Shown piece after piece: positions 1 to 9,925 of a stretch of 40,488 nt of DNA. Made by a program: the position numbers and the translations under genes. Each line of letters starts with the position of its first letter. The first letter of the stretch is position 1. Under the pieces are notes generated by a model, which ran no database searches, had not been told where the DNA came from, and saw only the letters and a program-made list of their open reading frames with translations. The DNA is from Basidiobolus meristosporus CBS 931.73 (lineage: Eukaryota > Basidiobolomycota > Basidiobolomycetes > Basidiobolales > Basidiobolaceae). The stretch is taken from NCBI GenBank assembly GCA_002104905.1, contig MCFE01000742.1, forward strand, positions 1 to 40,488, in the 5' to 3' direction.

Positions 1-376
1 CCAATCCATTACCCCATCCTGTCTCAGTGCTTGCCTTCTATATTATTATCCCCAGCACTGCTGCTGTGCCTCACCCCACCTCCCATTAGTATTAGCTAAT
101 ACCTCTTGGAATCAGTATAGCCAAAAAGTATGTATAGTCCTATCCCCCCTTAAGTATTCCTCAGTCTGATAAACACAGGTCTTGAATAAACAGCCTTGCC
201 TTGGAAATCCGCCTTGCCTTGTTGATCTACACCTAGGTCCTTTCCTGGTCCTGCCTTGCCTAGCCCTACTCTCCTGCCTTGTGTCTATTTATAACAGCAG
301 CATGAGTCAGCAAATGAATCAGCAGATCCTTATCAGACAGATATAGATGTATTAAGCAGGATCTGATTGGGTGATG
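1..376. other. Unassigned left flank, CCTTG-rich
   Basis: No coding region is recognised here. Positions ~196-285 contain several CCTTGCCTT-like motifs in pyrimidine-rich sequence. This could be a remnant of another LTR, but I see no matching copy elsewhere in the window. It ends directly at the 5' LTR of the Ty3 element. Confidence 0.4.
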
Positions 377-1618
377 TGTGGTAATGGAAAGTATTACATT
401 ACTACAATATCTCTAAACCAATATTGCACTCATTTCTTTATTTTGCTTTTTGCTATCGTAACACACAAGTGAAAGATCAAGAATTTCCAACTTTGATGGA
501 CAAATGCTCCAGACCCTGCAAGCAATCCACCCAAGAATATTATGTCATACAGAACACGTAGTAGCCAACACATGTTTCAAATTACAGCTCATTTGAAGCA
601 GTACTTAAGGAGTTATGACCAAAAGAGTCCAACTATTATATATACTATGCCTTATTGCTAGGATTACTATGGTGACTTTGATCGCGTGTAGCTTTTGAAC
701 CAGCCAATCAAATCACGTGAAATTTTCACAGGTGCTGCGCCTATGTCCGATCTGCGCCACTGCAAAATTTTAGCTTCGTATCACGTGTATTGCTTGCGCA
801 ATCGCCCAAAAACTTTGATCCTTCAAAATTTTCATACATATGACTTCCCCAGCTGAAAAATAAAGGGAGAGCCTCTCTTTCCAGAATCTCCACACTACGA
901 TTACAAGTTTAAAGGTTATAAGACTTCTCCTGCATCACTTGCACTGTTGAGTATTCTGACTTTGATCAGTACTACATCAGTAAAGAGACTGCAAAGCTCA
1001 CAAGAATCCAATCTAAGTTCTACAAGAAACTACCACTTTTCTGTTGGAAAAGTCCCCTCTAAGAAACCCCTTTACTCTAAAGACACCCCTTTAGACACCC
1101 CTTTAATCTAAAGACCCCTTTAGAGACCCCTTTAAGAAACCCCTTTACTCTAAAGAAGCCCCTTTAGGCACCCCTTTAGTGTAAAGTCCACTTTAGAGAC
1201 CACTACAAGAAGCCCCTTTACTCTAAAGGCACCCCTTTAGACACCCCTTTAGGTCTAAAGACCCCTTTAGAGACTTCTACAACACACCCCCTTAGGTTAA
1301 AGGGGAGTTCAGAATTTCCATATTAGGAAATATTTTCTCAGAAAGGAAAGTGACTTCCAAATAAGGAAAAGTTACTATAAACGTAAATAACCCCATTAGT
1401 CGACAGAAGGTCAGAACACTGCTGTAGAAGTGATAAACACTGCCTACAGTATATTTTGAGCCTAAGATTGAGGGAATTAGTGAAAGTTATATCTTCTATC
1501 GGTATATCAAACTCCCAATAAACTATTTCAGTATTAGCATACTGGAAGTTGTTGTATATTGTTGATTAGCCTCTACATTGTAGAACAAGCCCCAAACTAA
1601 TCATAATACAACACAACA
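377..1618 (+). repeat. 5' LTR of the Ty3/gypsy element
   Basis: This 1242-base sequence is repeated, with scattered differences, at 6644-7843. It begins TGTGGTAATGG and ends in CA. Positions ~1060-1312 contain about a dozen copies of ACCCCTTTA or GCCCCTTTA interspersed with the reverse motif CTAAAG. The 3' LTR has about nine, which accounts for the length difference. Several differences between the LTRs are C/T or G/A transitions. Confidence 0.9.
1060..1312 (+). repeat. CCCCTTTA / CTAAAG short-repeat array inside the 5' LTR
   Basis: A direct array of short CCCCTTTA motifs alternates with their near-complement CTAAAG (for example the segments ACTCTAAAG and AGTCTAAAG). The arrangement can form many small hairpins. 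The counterpart in the 3' LTR is at ~7326-7532 and is shorter. Confidence 0.8.
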
Positions 1619-1685
1619 AGAATTTGGTGGAGGACCTGGGTAGTTTGAACCTTTCACTATACAAGCATCAAGAAACGTTACAAGA

Positions 1686-2572
1686 ATGACCAATACACCA
1701 CTCCCAGAGTTAATAGCCACCTTTAAAGGTGCCATTCCAGTAAATTCTCAGGAGAGAATGTTACTGAGTTTCTAGAAGAGTTTAACAATATAGCTGCAGC
1801 ATTTGAGCTATCACACAAGAACAAAATCCAGTTGTTTCCGTTTCTCTGTGAAGTTGAAGTATCAAGATTCTTACCAAGTTTGGACCCATTTAAGATATCT
1901 GTTGGCGCTAACTATAACTGGGACACTGCTCAACAAGCTATTTTAGCTGAGTACCAAAAGGAAGCACAGTTTGTTACACTAAATGAGCTAGAGATGCCTT
2001 ACGACAAGACCCAACCCTTGCAGAAGTACATTCAAAAGTTTGAGTCAAAAGCAAGGCATGTTGAAGCAGCTATTGGAATTCCAAGATATTATCAAAGAAA
2101 CTATTTTCTGATGAATATGCCTCCTGAAATATGTAATGCCATTAGCCACCAAGTTCAGGCTACAAGCTCCTACGACAATGTTAAACAAATGGTGTTAAAC
2201 TATCAATCAGGGTGACAAGTCATGGATTCCATTAATATTCAAATGAAGATTTCCACTCCAGCTAAACAAATTCTTCATCGTACAAATAACCCACAAAGTG
2301 ATCAGGTTAATGAATTGATTGATGCATTAGGAAAACTGACGCTTAAGTTGGACTCTCAAAGTGTACCATCATCAAGCATCAACAAGGCAAGACCAGAAAA
2401 TCCCAAAACAACCAGTAATTATCCACAGCAAACCAAATATTGTGTGTACTGTGAATCTGCTGAGCATAGCCGTTATGGTTGTCAAATATTGAAAATTGAT
2501 ATTGACAGTCATAAGGTTATGATTGATTGTTATGGGAAGATCTGTGATATTGCTGGAAACCCTTGCCTATAA
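1686..2572 (+). pseudogene. Gag of the Ty3 element (broken)
   Basis: This is the capsid/nucleocapsid region of the retroelement. The likely start is ATG 1686, shortly after the 5' LTR. Reading from there hits a stop because of a frameshift between about 1740 and 1760. The main reading frame then runs to an in-frame TGA at 2213-2215 and continues unchanged to 2572. Near the C-terminus a zinc knuckle is visible: Cys-X2-Cys-X4-His-X4-Cys in KYCVYCESAEHSRYGC. The helix-rich segment at ~1830-2210 is in the expected position for the capsid domain. The pol frame overlaps the last ~50 bases in the +1 frame, a layout consistent with programmed +1 frameshifting. The TGA could derive from CGA by a C-to-T transition. 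Confidence 0.8.
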
Positions 2573-5500
2573 CCCCTTGCCTATCAACAGAGGTTATGGT
2601 GGAATGAGGTCCTATGTACTTGCTCAAGAAGAATCAAGTAAAAGCACCAAGACATCAAATTTCATACAAGTCCAAAAGACTGCAGAAATTCCAAGCAATG
2701 AACGTTACGTACTTAAAATATCAGATCCATCAGGGCAGGTCCAAGAATATCTAATGGAAAAAGAGGAAGTTGAAGAGTTTAATTGCCTGATTGATAAGAG
2801 AAAGTATGTTTCTACAGAGAACAATCCTAAAAAAGTGTGTACCGACAAAAGAAATCAGCCAATTGTTGAAATACCAGTACAGCCAGAAACATCAAAAATC
2901 CAAAAAGAACACTTGCAACCTCAATCTAAGTATGACACTACTGCAATTACACAGAAAGTTATTGACAAATTCTGGAAATCTCCATTTCCACAACTTACAA
3001 ATCAAGAAATGTTCACCGCCATCAACAATCTCAGTCAACTACTACCAGAAATGGTTAAGCCTATGAACAAAGATATCCTGAAGAATTATCGAAAACAGTC
3101 ATCAACAACGTTATCAAGTGAACAACTACAATTTGAAGTGGAAAAAGCCTTTTACTCTATAACAACAGGAAGCTATGCTGTTACAATCAACAATGTTGAA
3201 GTGGAATGTGTTTTTGATTCTGGATCAGAAATCAATGCTATCACCGCTATGACTTTTGAAAAAATCAAATTGCCATCAACAGAAGTTGACTGGAATATGA
3301 GAACTGCTACAGGTGCAACAGAGAAGATGCTTGGACTTTGTCACTCTGTACCAATTGAAATTGGAGGAATCAGGGTTACTTCTCCCTTTTTCATTGTTGC
3401 CAATGGACCCACTTTTGAGGTATTGTTGGGACAACCATATGAGAGAAAATCTCTTCTACAAGCTGATAATAGACCTGATGGAAGCTTATGGCTGACAATC
3501 ACATCTGACAATCGAAAAAGAAGGGCAACCTTTTGTGCAGCAGAAGAGAATAATCCAAGAAATGCAGACACCATTCCAGTACAAAACATACAGGTTCATA
3601 AGGATATTTTGTTTTATGATCAACACTTCATTCCATTGACAACAAGTAAGACAAATACCAAGTATAAGCCAGTTGCATTGAAAGCAAAGCCAGTATCTAC
3701 TGGAATCTCACCATCTGCCCACGACAATCCTCAAATGGAGCCTTTGCACAAATATGACAAAATCAGACTCACAGAAGAGAAGCTCAAGGAGTTGGCTATT
3801 GGTACTACTCTTTCCACAGAGGAGAGAAGTCTCTTTTTGACTATGCTACAACACTATGACAATGTCTTTGCATTTAATGATGCACAAAGAGGATGTTTAT
3901 CCACAGAGCTATTTCCACCGGTTAAGATCCATACCGTTGAACATACACCATGGGCACTGAGATCATATCCTATTCCTTCAAGATTACTGAACAAAGTAAT
4001 TGAAATGCTACAATCAAGATTTCAAAGTGGAGTCATTGAATATAGCTATGGACCTTATCGCAATCCCTGGTTTACACCGTTGAAGAAAAATGGAAGTTTA
4101 CGATTTATTCAAGATGTACAACATTTGAATAAGGTCACCATCAAAGATGCTATGCAACCACCCATACAACATGAGTATATTGAGTCATTTACTGGATATC
4201 CTCTGATTACAACATTGGATCTTTATTCAGGATATGACCAAATACTTCTGGATCCTACCTCAAGAGATTTCACCGCTATGGATACACCAATAGGACTCAT
4301 AAGGATGACAAGAATTCCTCAAGGATGGACAAACTCTGTCCAAAATTATCAACGTGCAATGATCCGAGTTTTGGATGACTGTTTCCCTGAAACATGCCGA
4401 TCATTTCTGGATGACATTGCAGTTAAGAATAAGTCCAGAGAAAAAGATACATTGCATGTCTTACCTCAAGTAAGAAGATATGTTTATGATCACATAAGCA
4501 CAGTTGAGAGGGTCATGAAGAAACTTCAAGCTTCTGGTCTGACTGTATCAGGAGCCAAATGCAAGTTTGGCTACGACAAAGCAATCATTCTAGGTGAACT
4601 TGTTACTGAAAAAGGGAGATTGCCTGATCCTGCAAAACTTTCATCGGCACTAAATTGGAAGCCACCAAGGAATATTCATCAAGTCAGACAATTATTAGGA
4701 CTTACTGGTCTATTCAGAATCTGGATCAAGAACTATGCTCAAATTGCTAAGCCACTGACTCAGTTATTACAGAAAAACCAGAAATTTCAATGGCATGAAG
4801 AACAGGCAAATGCTATGTCGACATTGCTTGAGTCATTATCAAAGCCACCTGTCTTAGCAGCTATAGACTACAGTGTTATTGATTCACAACCAATCATTGT
4901 ATCAGTTGATAGCTCTGGAATTGGGGCTGGTGGAATCATGATTCAAGTTTCAAAAGATCATCATCGACAACCTTGCAAATATCTTAGCAGACTATTCAAA
5001 GGGAATGAGCTTAACTATCCATCTATCAAGAAAGAAGCACTGGGAGTACTCTATGTACTCAAAAAGCTAAAGCCATACTTATTAGGAGTACACTTCACAC
5101 TGGAGGTTGATGCCAAGCCATTATTAGGAATGTTGAATAAGTTGGAGCTTTTGCCTGATCCTATTCTAGCACGGTGGATATCATACATCCAGATCTTTGA
5201 CTTTACGCTGCAACACATACCAGGAGCCAATCACAAAGGACCTGATGCCTTATCTAGAAAGCAACCAAATTCACCATACTCAACTGATGATGATGAGATT
5301 GATGAGTTCCTTGAAAACACTAGTCTTGGATTCTCATTCAGACATATGATACAAAGCAATTATCAACAAATCAAGGAATTTCTTACATCACTCAAAGTTC
5401 CTGCTGATATTCCCACAAATCAACGCACAAATTTTAAAAGGAAGGCTCTGAAGTTTTTACTGCATGACGGCACACTTTTCAGAAAAAGCAAACATGGAGT

Positions 5501-6635
5501 TCCTTGACGGTATATACATAACAAGCATGATCAAGAGAAGATCATTCAAGAATTGCATGAATCTGAATCAGGAGGTCATAAGGGAATTACATCAACATAT
5601 GCAAAAATCTCCTTACAGTATTTTTGGCCAACACTGTACACCGACACAAAAGAATATGTGAAATCATGTATTCCATGTCAAAGAAGAGACAACCAAAAGA
5701 TGCATGAACCACTTCACAGTATATACACATCTTATGCTTGGCAAATTGCACATGTAGATATTATACATTTACCAAGGGCAACAGCTGGGTATAAGTATGT
5801 GGTGGACTGTCGTGATAACTTTACTGGTTGGATAGAGGCTAGAATGCTGAAACAAGCCAATGCAAAAGCAGTAGCAAGATTTCTCAAAGAAGATGTATAT
5901 CTCAGACATGGTTCAGTTGGCACCCTTATTGCAGACAATGGAGAATGTGGATCTTATGAAATACAAGCACTAGCAACAAAGCATGGAACCAAGCTTATAC
6001 ATACTACGCCATATCACCCACAAGCAAATTCACCAGTTGAACGTGGACATTCTGCTTTTGCAAACACATTAGTAAAGCTTAGCTATGAAGAACCCAACAA
6101 ATGGGCAAATAACTTTCATGCAGCAATTTGGTCTGATAGAGTCACGGTTAAAAGAAGTACAGGGTATACACCTTTTTTTTTAATATATGGACATGAAGCT
6201 GTTTTGCCAATAGACATATCTTTTGAGAATGGGCTTACCCTCCCATGGAAACCAACCATGACAACATCAGAGCTATTGCTAGCAAGAGTACAACAGATTC
6301 AACAAGCACACACTCTGCAACAGAATGCAATAGAAAACCTGAAGAAATCCAGAATGGCTGGCAAGGAGTACTTTGACGCTCAAAAATGCCTAAGAAAAAC
6401 ATTGTTAGAAGTAGGTGAGTTGATACTACTTCACAACACAAAAAGCCAAAGAAACAAGGCATCCAAGCTGGATATGCGATGGCAAGGTCCCTACAAGATC
6501 ATACATGCAAACAAAAATGGATCTTACAAACAAGCAGAACTTGACGGTACACCACTTGCACTGACACAACCTGGTAACAGATTGAAGAAGTTCCATATCA
6601 GAAGTAATAATGAGGGCATTATTTCTCAAAGTTAG
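2523..6635 (+). pseudogene. Pol polyprotein (PR-RT-RNase H-IN) of the Ty3 element, one in-frame stop
   Basis: One frame runs from 2523 to 6635, broken only by TGA at 5505-5507; the homology continues in the same frame on both sides. Domains, numbered from 2523: aspartic protease with catalytic DSGS at ~232; reverse transcriptase with FLDD at ~628-631 in place of the commoner YxDD; RNase H with its first acidic residue in VDSSG at ~796 and a later GPDALSR; then integrase. The integrase has an HHCC zinc-binding segment ending CIPC, catalytic Asp codons at 5757 and 5934 and Glu at 6039 (34 residues between the last two), and a GPY/F-type motif (RWQGPYKI) near the end. I see no chromodomain. The stop sits between RNase H and integrase, so an enzyme copy from this locus would lack integrase unless UGA is read through. 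Confidence 0.9.
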
Positions 6636-6643
6636 GGGAGACT

Positions 6644-7843
6644 TGTGGTAATGGAAAGTATTCCATTACTACAATATCTCTAAACCAATATTGCACTCAT
6701 TTCTTTATTTTGCTTTTTGCTATTGTAACACACAAGAGAAAGATCAAGAATTTCCAACTTTGAAGAGCAAATGCTCCAGACCCTGACAAGAAATCCACCC
6801 AAGAATATTATGTCATACAGAACACATAGTAGCCAACACATGTTTCAAATTACAGCTCATTTGAAGCAGTACTTAAGGAGTTATGACCAAAAGAGTCCAA
6901 CTATTATATATACTATGCCTTATTGCTAGGATTACTATGGTGACTTTGATCACGTGTAACTTTCGAACCAGCCAATCAAATCACGTGAAATTTTCACAGG
7001 TGCTGCGCCTATGTCCGATCTGCGCCACTGCAAAATTTTAGCTTTGTAGCACGTGTATTGCTTGCGCAATCGCCCAAAAACTTTGATCCTTCAAAATTTT
7101 CATATATATGACTTCCCCAGCTGAAAAATAAAGAGAGAGCCTCTCTTTCCAGAATCTCCACACTATGATTACAAGTTTAAAGGTTATAAGACTTCCCCTG
7201 CATCACTTGCACTGTTGAGTATTCTGACTTTGATCAGTACTACATCAGTAAAGAGACTGCAAAGCTCACAAGAATCCAATCTAAGTTCTACAAGAAACTA
7301 CCACTTTTCTGTTGGAAAAGTCCCCTCTAAGACACCCCTTTAGTCTAAAGACCCCTATAGAGACCCCTTTAAGAAACCCCTTTACTCTAAAGAAGCCCCT
7401 TTAGGCACCCCTTTAGTGTAAAGTCCACTTTAGAGACCACTACAAGAAGCCCCTTTACTCTAAAGACACCCCTTTAGGTCTAAAGACCCCTTTAGAGACT
7501 TCTACAACACACCCCTTTAGGTTAAAGGGGAGTTCAGAATTTTCATATTAGGAAATATTTTCTCAGAAAGGAAAGTGACTTCCAAATAAGGAAAAGTTAC
7601 TATAAAAGTAAATAAGCCCATTAGTCGACAGAAGGTCAGAACACTGCTGTAGAAGTGATAAACACTGCCTACAGTATATTTTGAGCCCAAGATTGAGGAA
7701 ATTAGTGAAAGTTATATCTTCTATCGGTATATCAAACTCCCAATAAACTATTTCAGTATTAACATACTGGAAGTTGTTGTATATTGTTGATTAGCCTCTA
7801 CATTGTAGAACAAGCCCCAAACTAATCATAATACAACACAACA
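6644..7843 (+). repeat. 3' LTR of the Ty3/gypsy element
   Basis: This 1200-base copy of the 5' LTR begins TGTGGTAATGG just after the pol stop and a short purine tract, and ends ACACAACA. The CCCCTTTA array at ~7326-7532 closes with a perfect small hairpin (CCCCTTTAGGTTAAAGGGG, ~7513-7531). The sequence immediately beyond is transposase-like and unrelated to the left flank. Confidence 0.9.
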
Positions 7844-7850
7844 GAATATT

Positions 7851-8595
7851 GGGCCTTACTTCACCTTTTGGGAGTTTCCTATGGAGCGGATGTGTGGGGA
7901 GATAGGAAGACAAGTCAAGCAGTAGGCACTACCATATCCCAAACTCATCAAGAATATTACCTTCAAGTCCGTCATGGATGTTATGAGTTGGCACATGGAG
8001 GACAGCCAGAAAGAGTTGGAAAATACTGAGGACAAATGTGCACATAGAGACACCTATGCCTATGGCATTAAGAAGCTAAGCAGCCCCAATGTGTGGGCAA
8101 TCAGTTAAGTATTGCAAAGTTGGGTTGGGTGCAACAAGCAACTAATTCTTATCAGGAAAACTCTACCAAGATATGCCAGATTTCTCATGGTCACAAGCCA
8201 ACTTCTATATCATTCAATACAGAATTCACACAAACAAAAGCCATAGCATACCTATAAGGGGGACTAGAATCCAGCAGGGAGAAGGAATATTTTGGCTGAA
8301 TACCATGAAGTTCTTTGCAGATATTCAGGAGGTATTCATGGCAGAAGTGGCAACAACCAAGCATATGTTTGCAAGATGTATATGTTACCAGCAGTACAAG
8401 ATATATGGCAACTTTGCAAGTATCACACTAAAAAGCTGTAAAGTTGAGGTGATAGAAGTATGTCAATTGTAGCAGGTGTGCACGTTTGTAGAGGCTAGTA
8501 AGCAGGAGGTCATAGTATTTTTTGATTTGAACTATATGTGGAATACCCAAGGTAGTAGTGGGTTAGCAAATAAAGAGGGGTGATTCTACAATGGA
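7851..8595 (+). pseudogene. Remnant of a CACTA/Tnp2-like transposase (C-terminal region)
   Basis: Reading forward from ~7854, the translation YFTFWEFPMERMCG resembles a motif I associate with C-terminal regions of CACTA (Tnp2-type) transposase proteins in fungi. It is followed in the same frame by an in-frame TAG and then PYPKLIKN, which also fits that family. A later open segment (8173-8472) contains FFADIQEVFMAEV and a plausible family-type tail up to EVCQL. The region has several stops and frame changes, so it is a dead copy. The Ty3 element may have inserted into it, but no matching transposase half is visible on the left flank (1-376). The assignment is from motif recognition only. Confidence 0.5.
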
Positions 8596-8869
8596 ATATA
8601 TGAATTGCACAAGGGGAGGTAGAAAAAGAAAATACCGTTTGGCAAACTGGCACAGTTGCATTATACTGAACTAGCAGTAGGCCGTCATACTGCCAATATA
8701 ATGCCATCAGAGTCTTGCTGTGAGGCCGTCAAAATACCGTCAAGTTTCTTGCCATATAAGGCAATTGGATGTCCTGGCCACCTGGATCCACTGAAATAGA
8801 TATAGAGCGCTAAAAGACCGCAACAATACCATGCAAATATTGTCACAGCCCCAATAAAATATTGTCAAG

Positions 8870-9045
8870 TTTTATCCCTTTATTTAGTAGTATAATTAGC
8901 AAAACACCATCATGATCCTGTCATAAGATTGTTAGGAGGGTCACAAATTCCATGCTGCTAGTATTATGATGGTCTTTAAAAGGGATCCTGACAGCTGATC
9001 TGGATTGGGTCCACCCATGGGACCAAATTATCTTTCATAGGGTTG
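8870..9045 (+). repeat. Diverged direct repeat, copy 1
   Basis: This shares an ordered series of similar blocks with 9740-9925. They include a segment with TAGCAAAACACC against CAGCAAAATACTG, then GGGATCCTGA.GGCTGATCTGGATTG-like sequence, then CCCA.GGGACCAAAT. The pair flanks ~700 bases of unrecognised sequence. It could be subterminal repeats of the neighbouring CACTA-like element, or a separate degenerate element. Confidence 0.6.
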
Positions 9046-9739
9046 GTATGTGGAGGACAGGCAATAACAGGCACAGCAAAAGGTTGCAGCACTTCTTCAA
9101 GAGCAGTGCTCAAGTGGATGCACTTGAATATTGCAAGAATTTATTGCAGCAACTGGCAGATGAGGTGCTAGACTTTTCAGTGCTGGTTGAAGTCCAGGAC
9201 ATAGGAGAACCAGTGAATGAACATTGGCATAAACCTGTGGGGTTCCCACTAAATCCTTGGAAAAAGGGCATTTTGGAAGAAATACTTATTGAATGATGGA
9301 TTTTAATGCAGTTACCTGTTGAGTGTGAGGTTGGGCTAATTGTAAGCATTGGGAATAGGGACTTGTATAAGCTGGTAATATTTGAAATTAAGTTACAACT
9401 GAAGATTGAAAGGAAATAAGCCAATTTGTATACATGAAACACAAGAGAATTGTGTGAGTAAGGAAGTAAGGAGTATGAAAAAGAGGCAATATCCAATCCA
9501 TGTACCCAAACATAGGTGATGCATGAGTGCCTGGGATCAAAAAGTGAGAGAATTGGCAGAGAATCAATCACATGCCACTTATGTATTATTGTGATAAGAA
9601 ATTTTGACTAAGTTTTTAGTGAAATCTGGGGTGTGAACTTTTCTAAACAGTCTTTTTATGGTGTCCTAATGGCATCCATACCTCTTAGCCACAGGATTCA
9701 GATTTTGTGATGCCTTTTGACAGGATCATCACATTAATT

Positions 9740-9925
9740 TTTTGTAGGGCTATTCAGCAGTAAAATCAGCAAAATACTGACACAATCCCATCACAAAATT
9801 GTGAAGAGGGTCAATAATATCAAGCTGTTGGCATTAAGATGGCCTCATTGCGGGATCCTGATGGCTGATCTGGATTGAATGCCACCCACTGGACCAAATG
9901 ATTTTCATGGGGGCTTACTTGGCAT
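9740..9925 (+). repeat. Diverged direct repeat, copy 2
   Basis: This is the second member of the pair described at 8870-9045, in the same orientation. Shared landmarks are GGGATCCTGATGGCTGATC and CCACCCACTGGACCAAAT. Divergence is substantial, so the duplication is old. No intact gene lies between the copies; short open frames there (for example 9048-9296) have no recognisable domain. Confidence 0.6.

Larger units (their letters stand above)
377..7843 (+). mobile_element. Ty3/gypsy LTR retrotransposon, full-length but disabled
   Basis: Two direct ~1.2 kb LTRs bracket a gag-pol region ordered zinc knuckle, protease, reverse transcriptase, RNase H, integrase. That order is diagnostic of the Ty3/gypsy superfamily. 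The LTRs start TGTGGTAATGG and end ACACAACA. A possible primer-binding site beginning TGG lies just inside the 5' LTR (~1625-1639), and a short purine run precedes the 3' LTR (~6634-6640). The coding region has one frameshift in gag and in-frame UGA stops in gag (2213-2215) and pol (5505-5507), so this copy is probably non-autonomous. The two LTRs differ by scattered substitutions and a ~42-base length difference, so the insertion is not recent. The five bases outside each LTR (TGATG and GAATA) do not match. A 3' LTR fragment of the same family abuts the telomere at 39988-40222. Confidence 0.93.

Noticed and set aside
2213-5507. Genetic-code change (UGA as sense codon)
   Set aside because: The chitin deacetylase, carnitine acetyltransferase and other host genes here do not use internal UGA; only the decayed retroelement does.
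9110-9571. 153-codon minus-strand frame
   Set aside because: Ser-rich, low-complexity translation with no domain, lying between the two decayed direct repeats.
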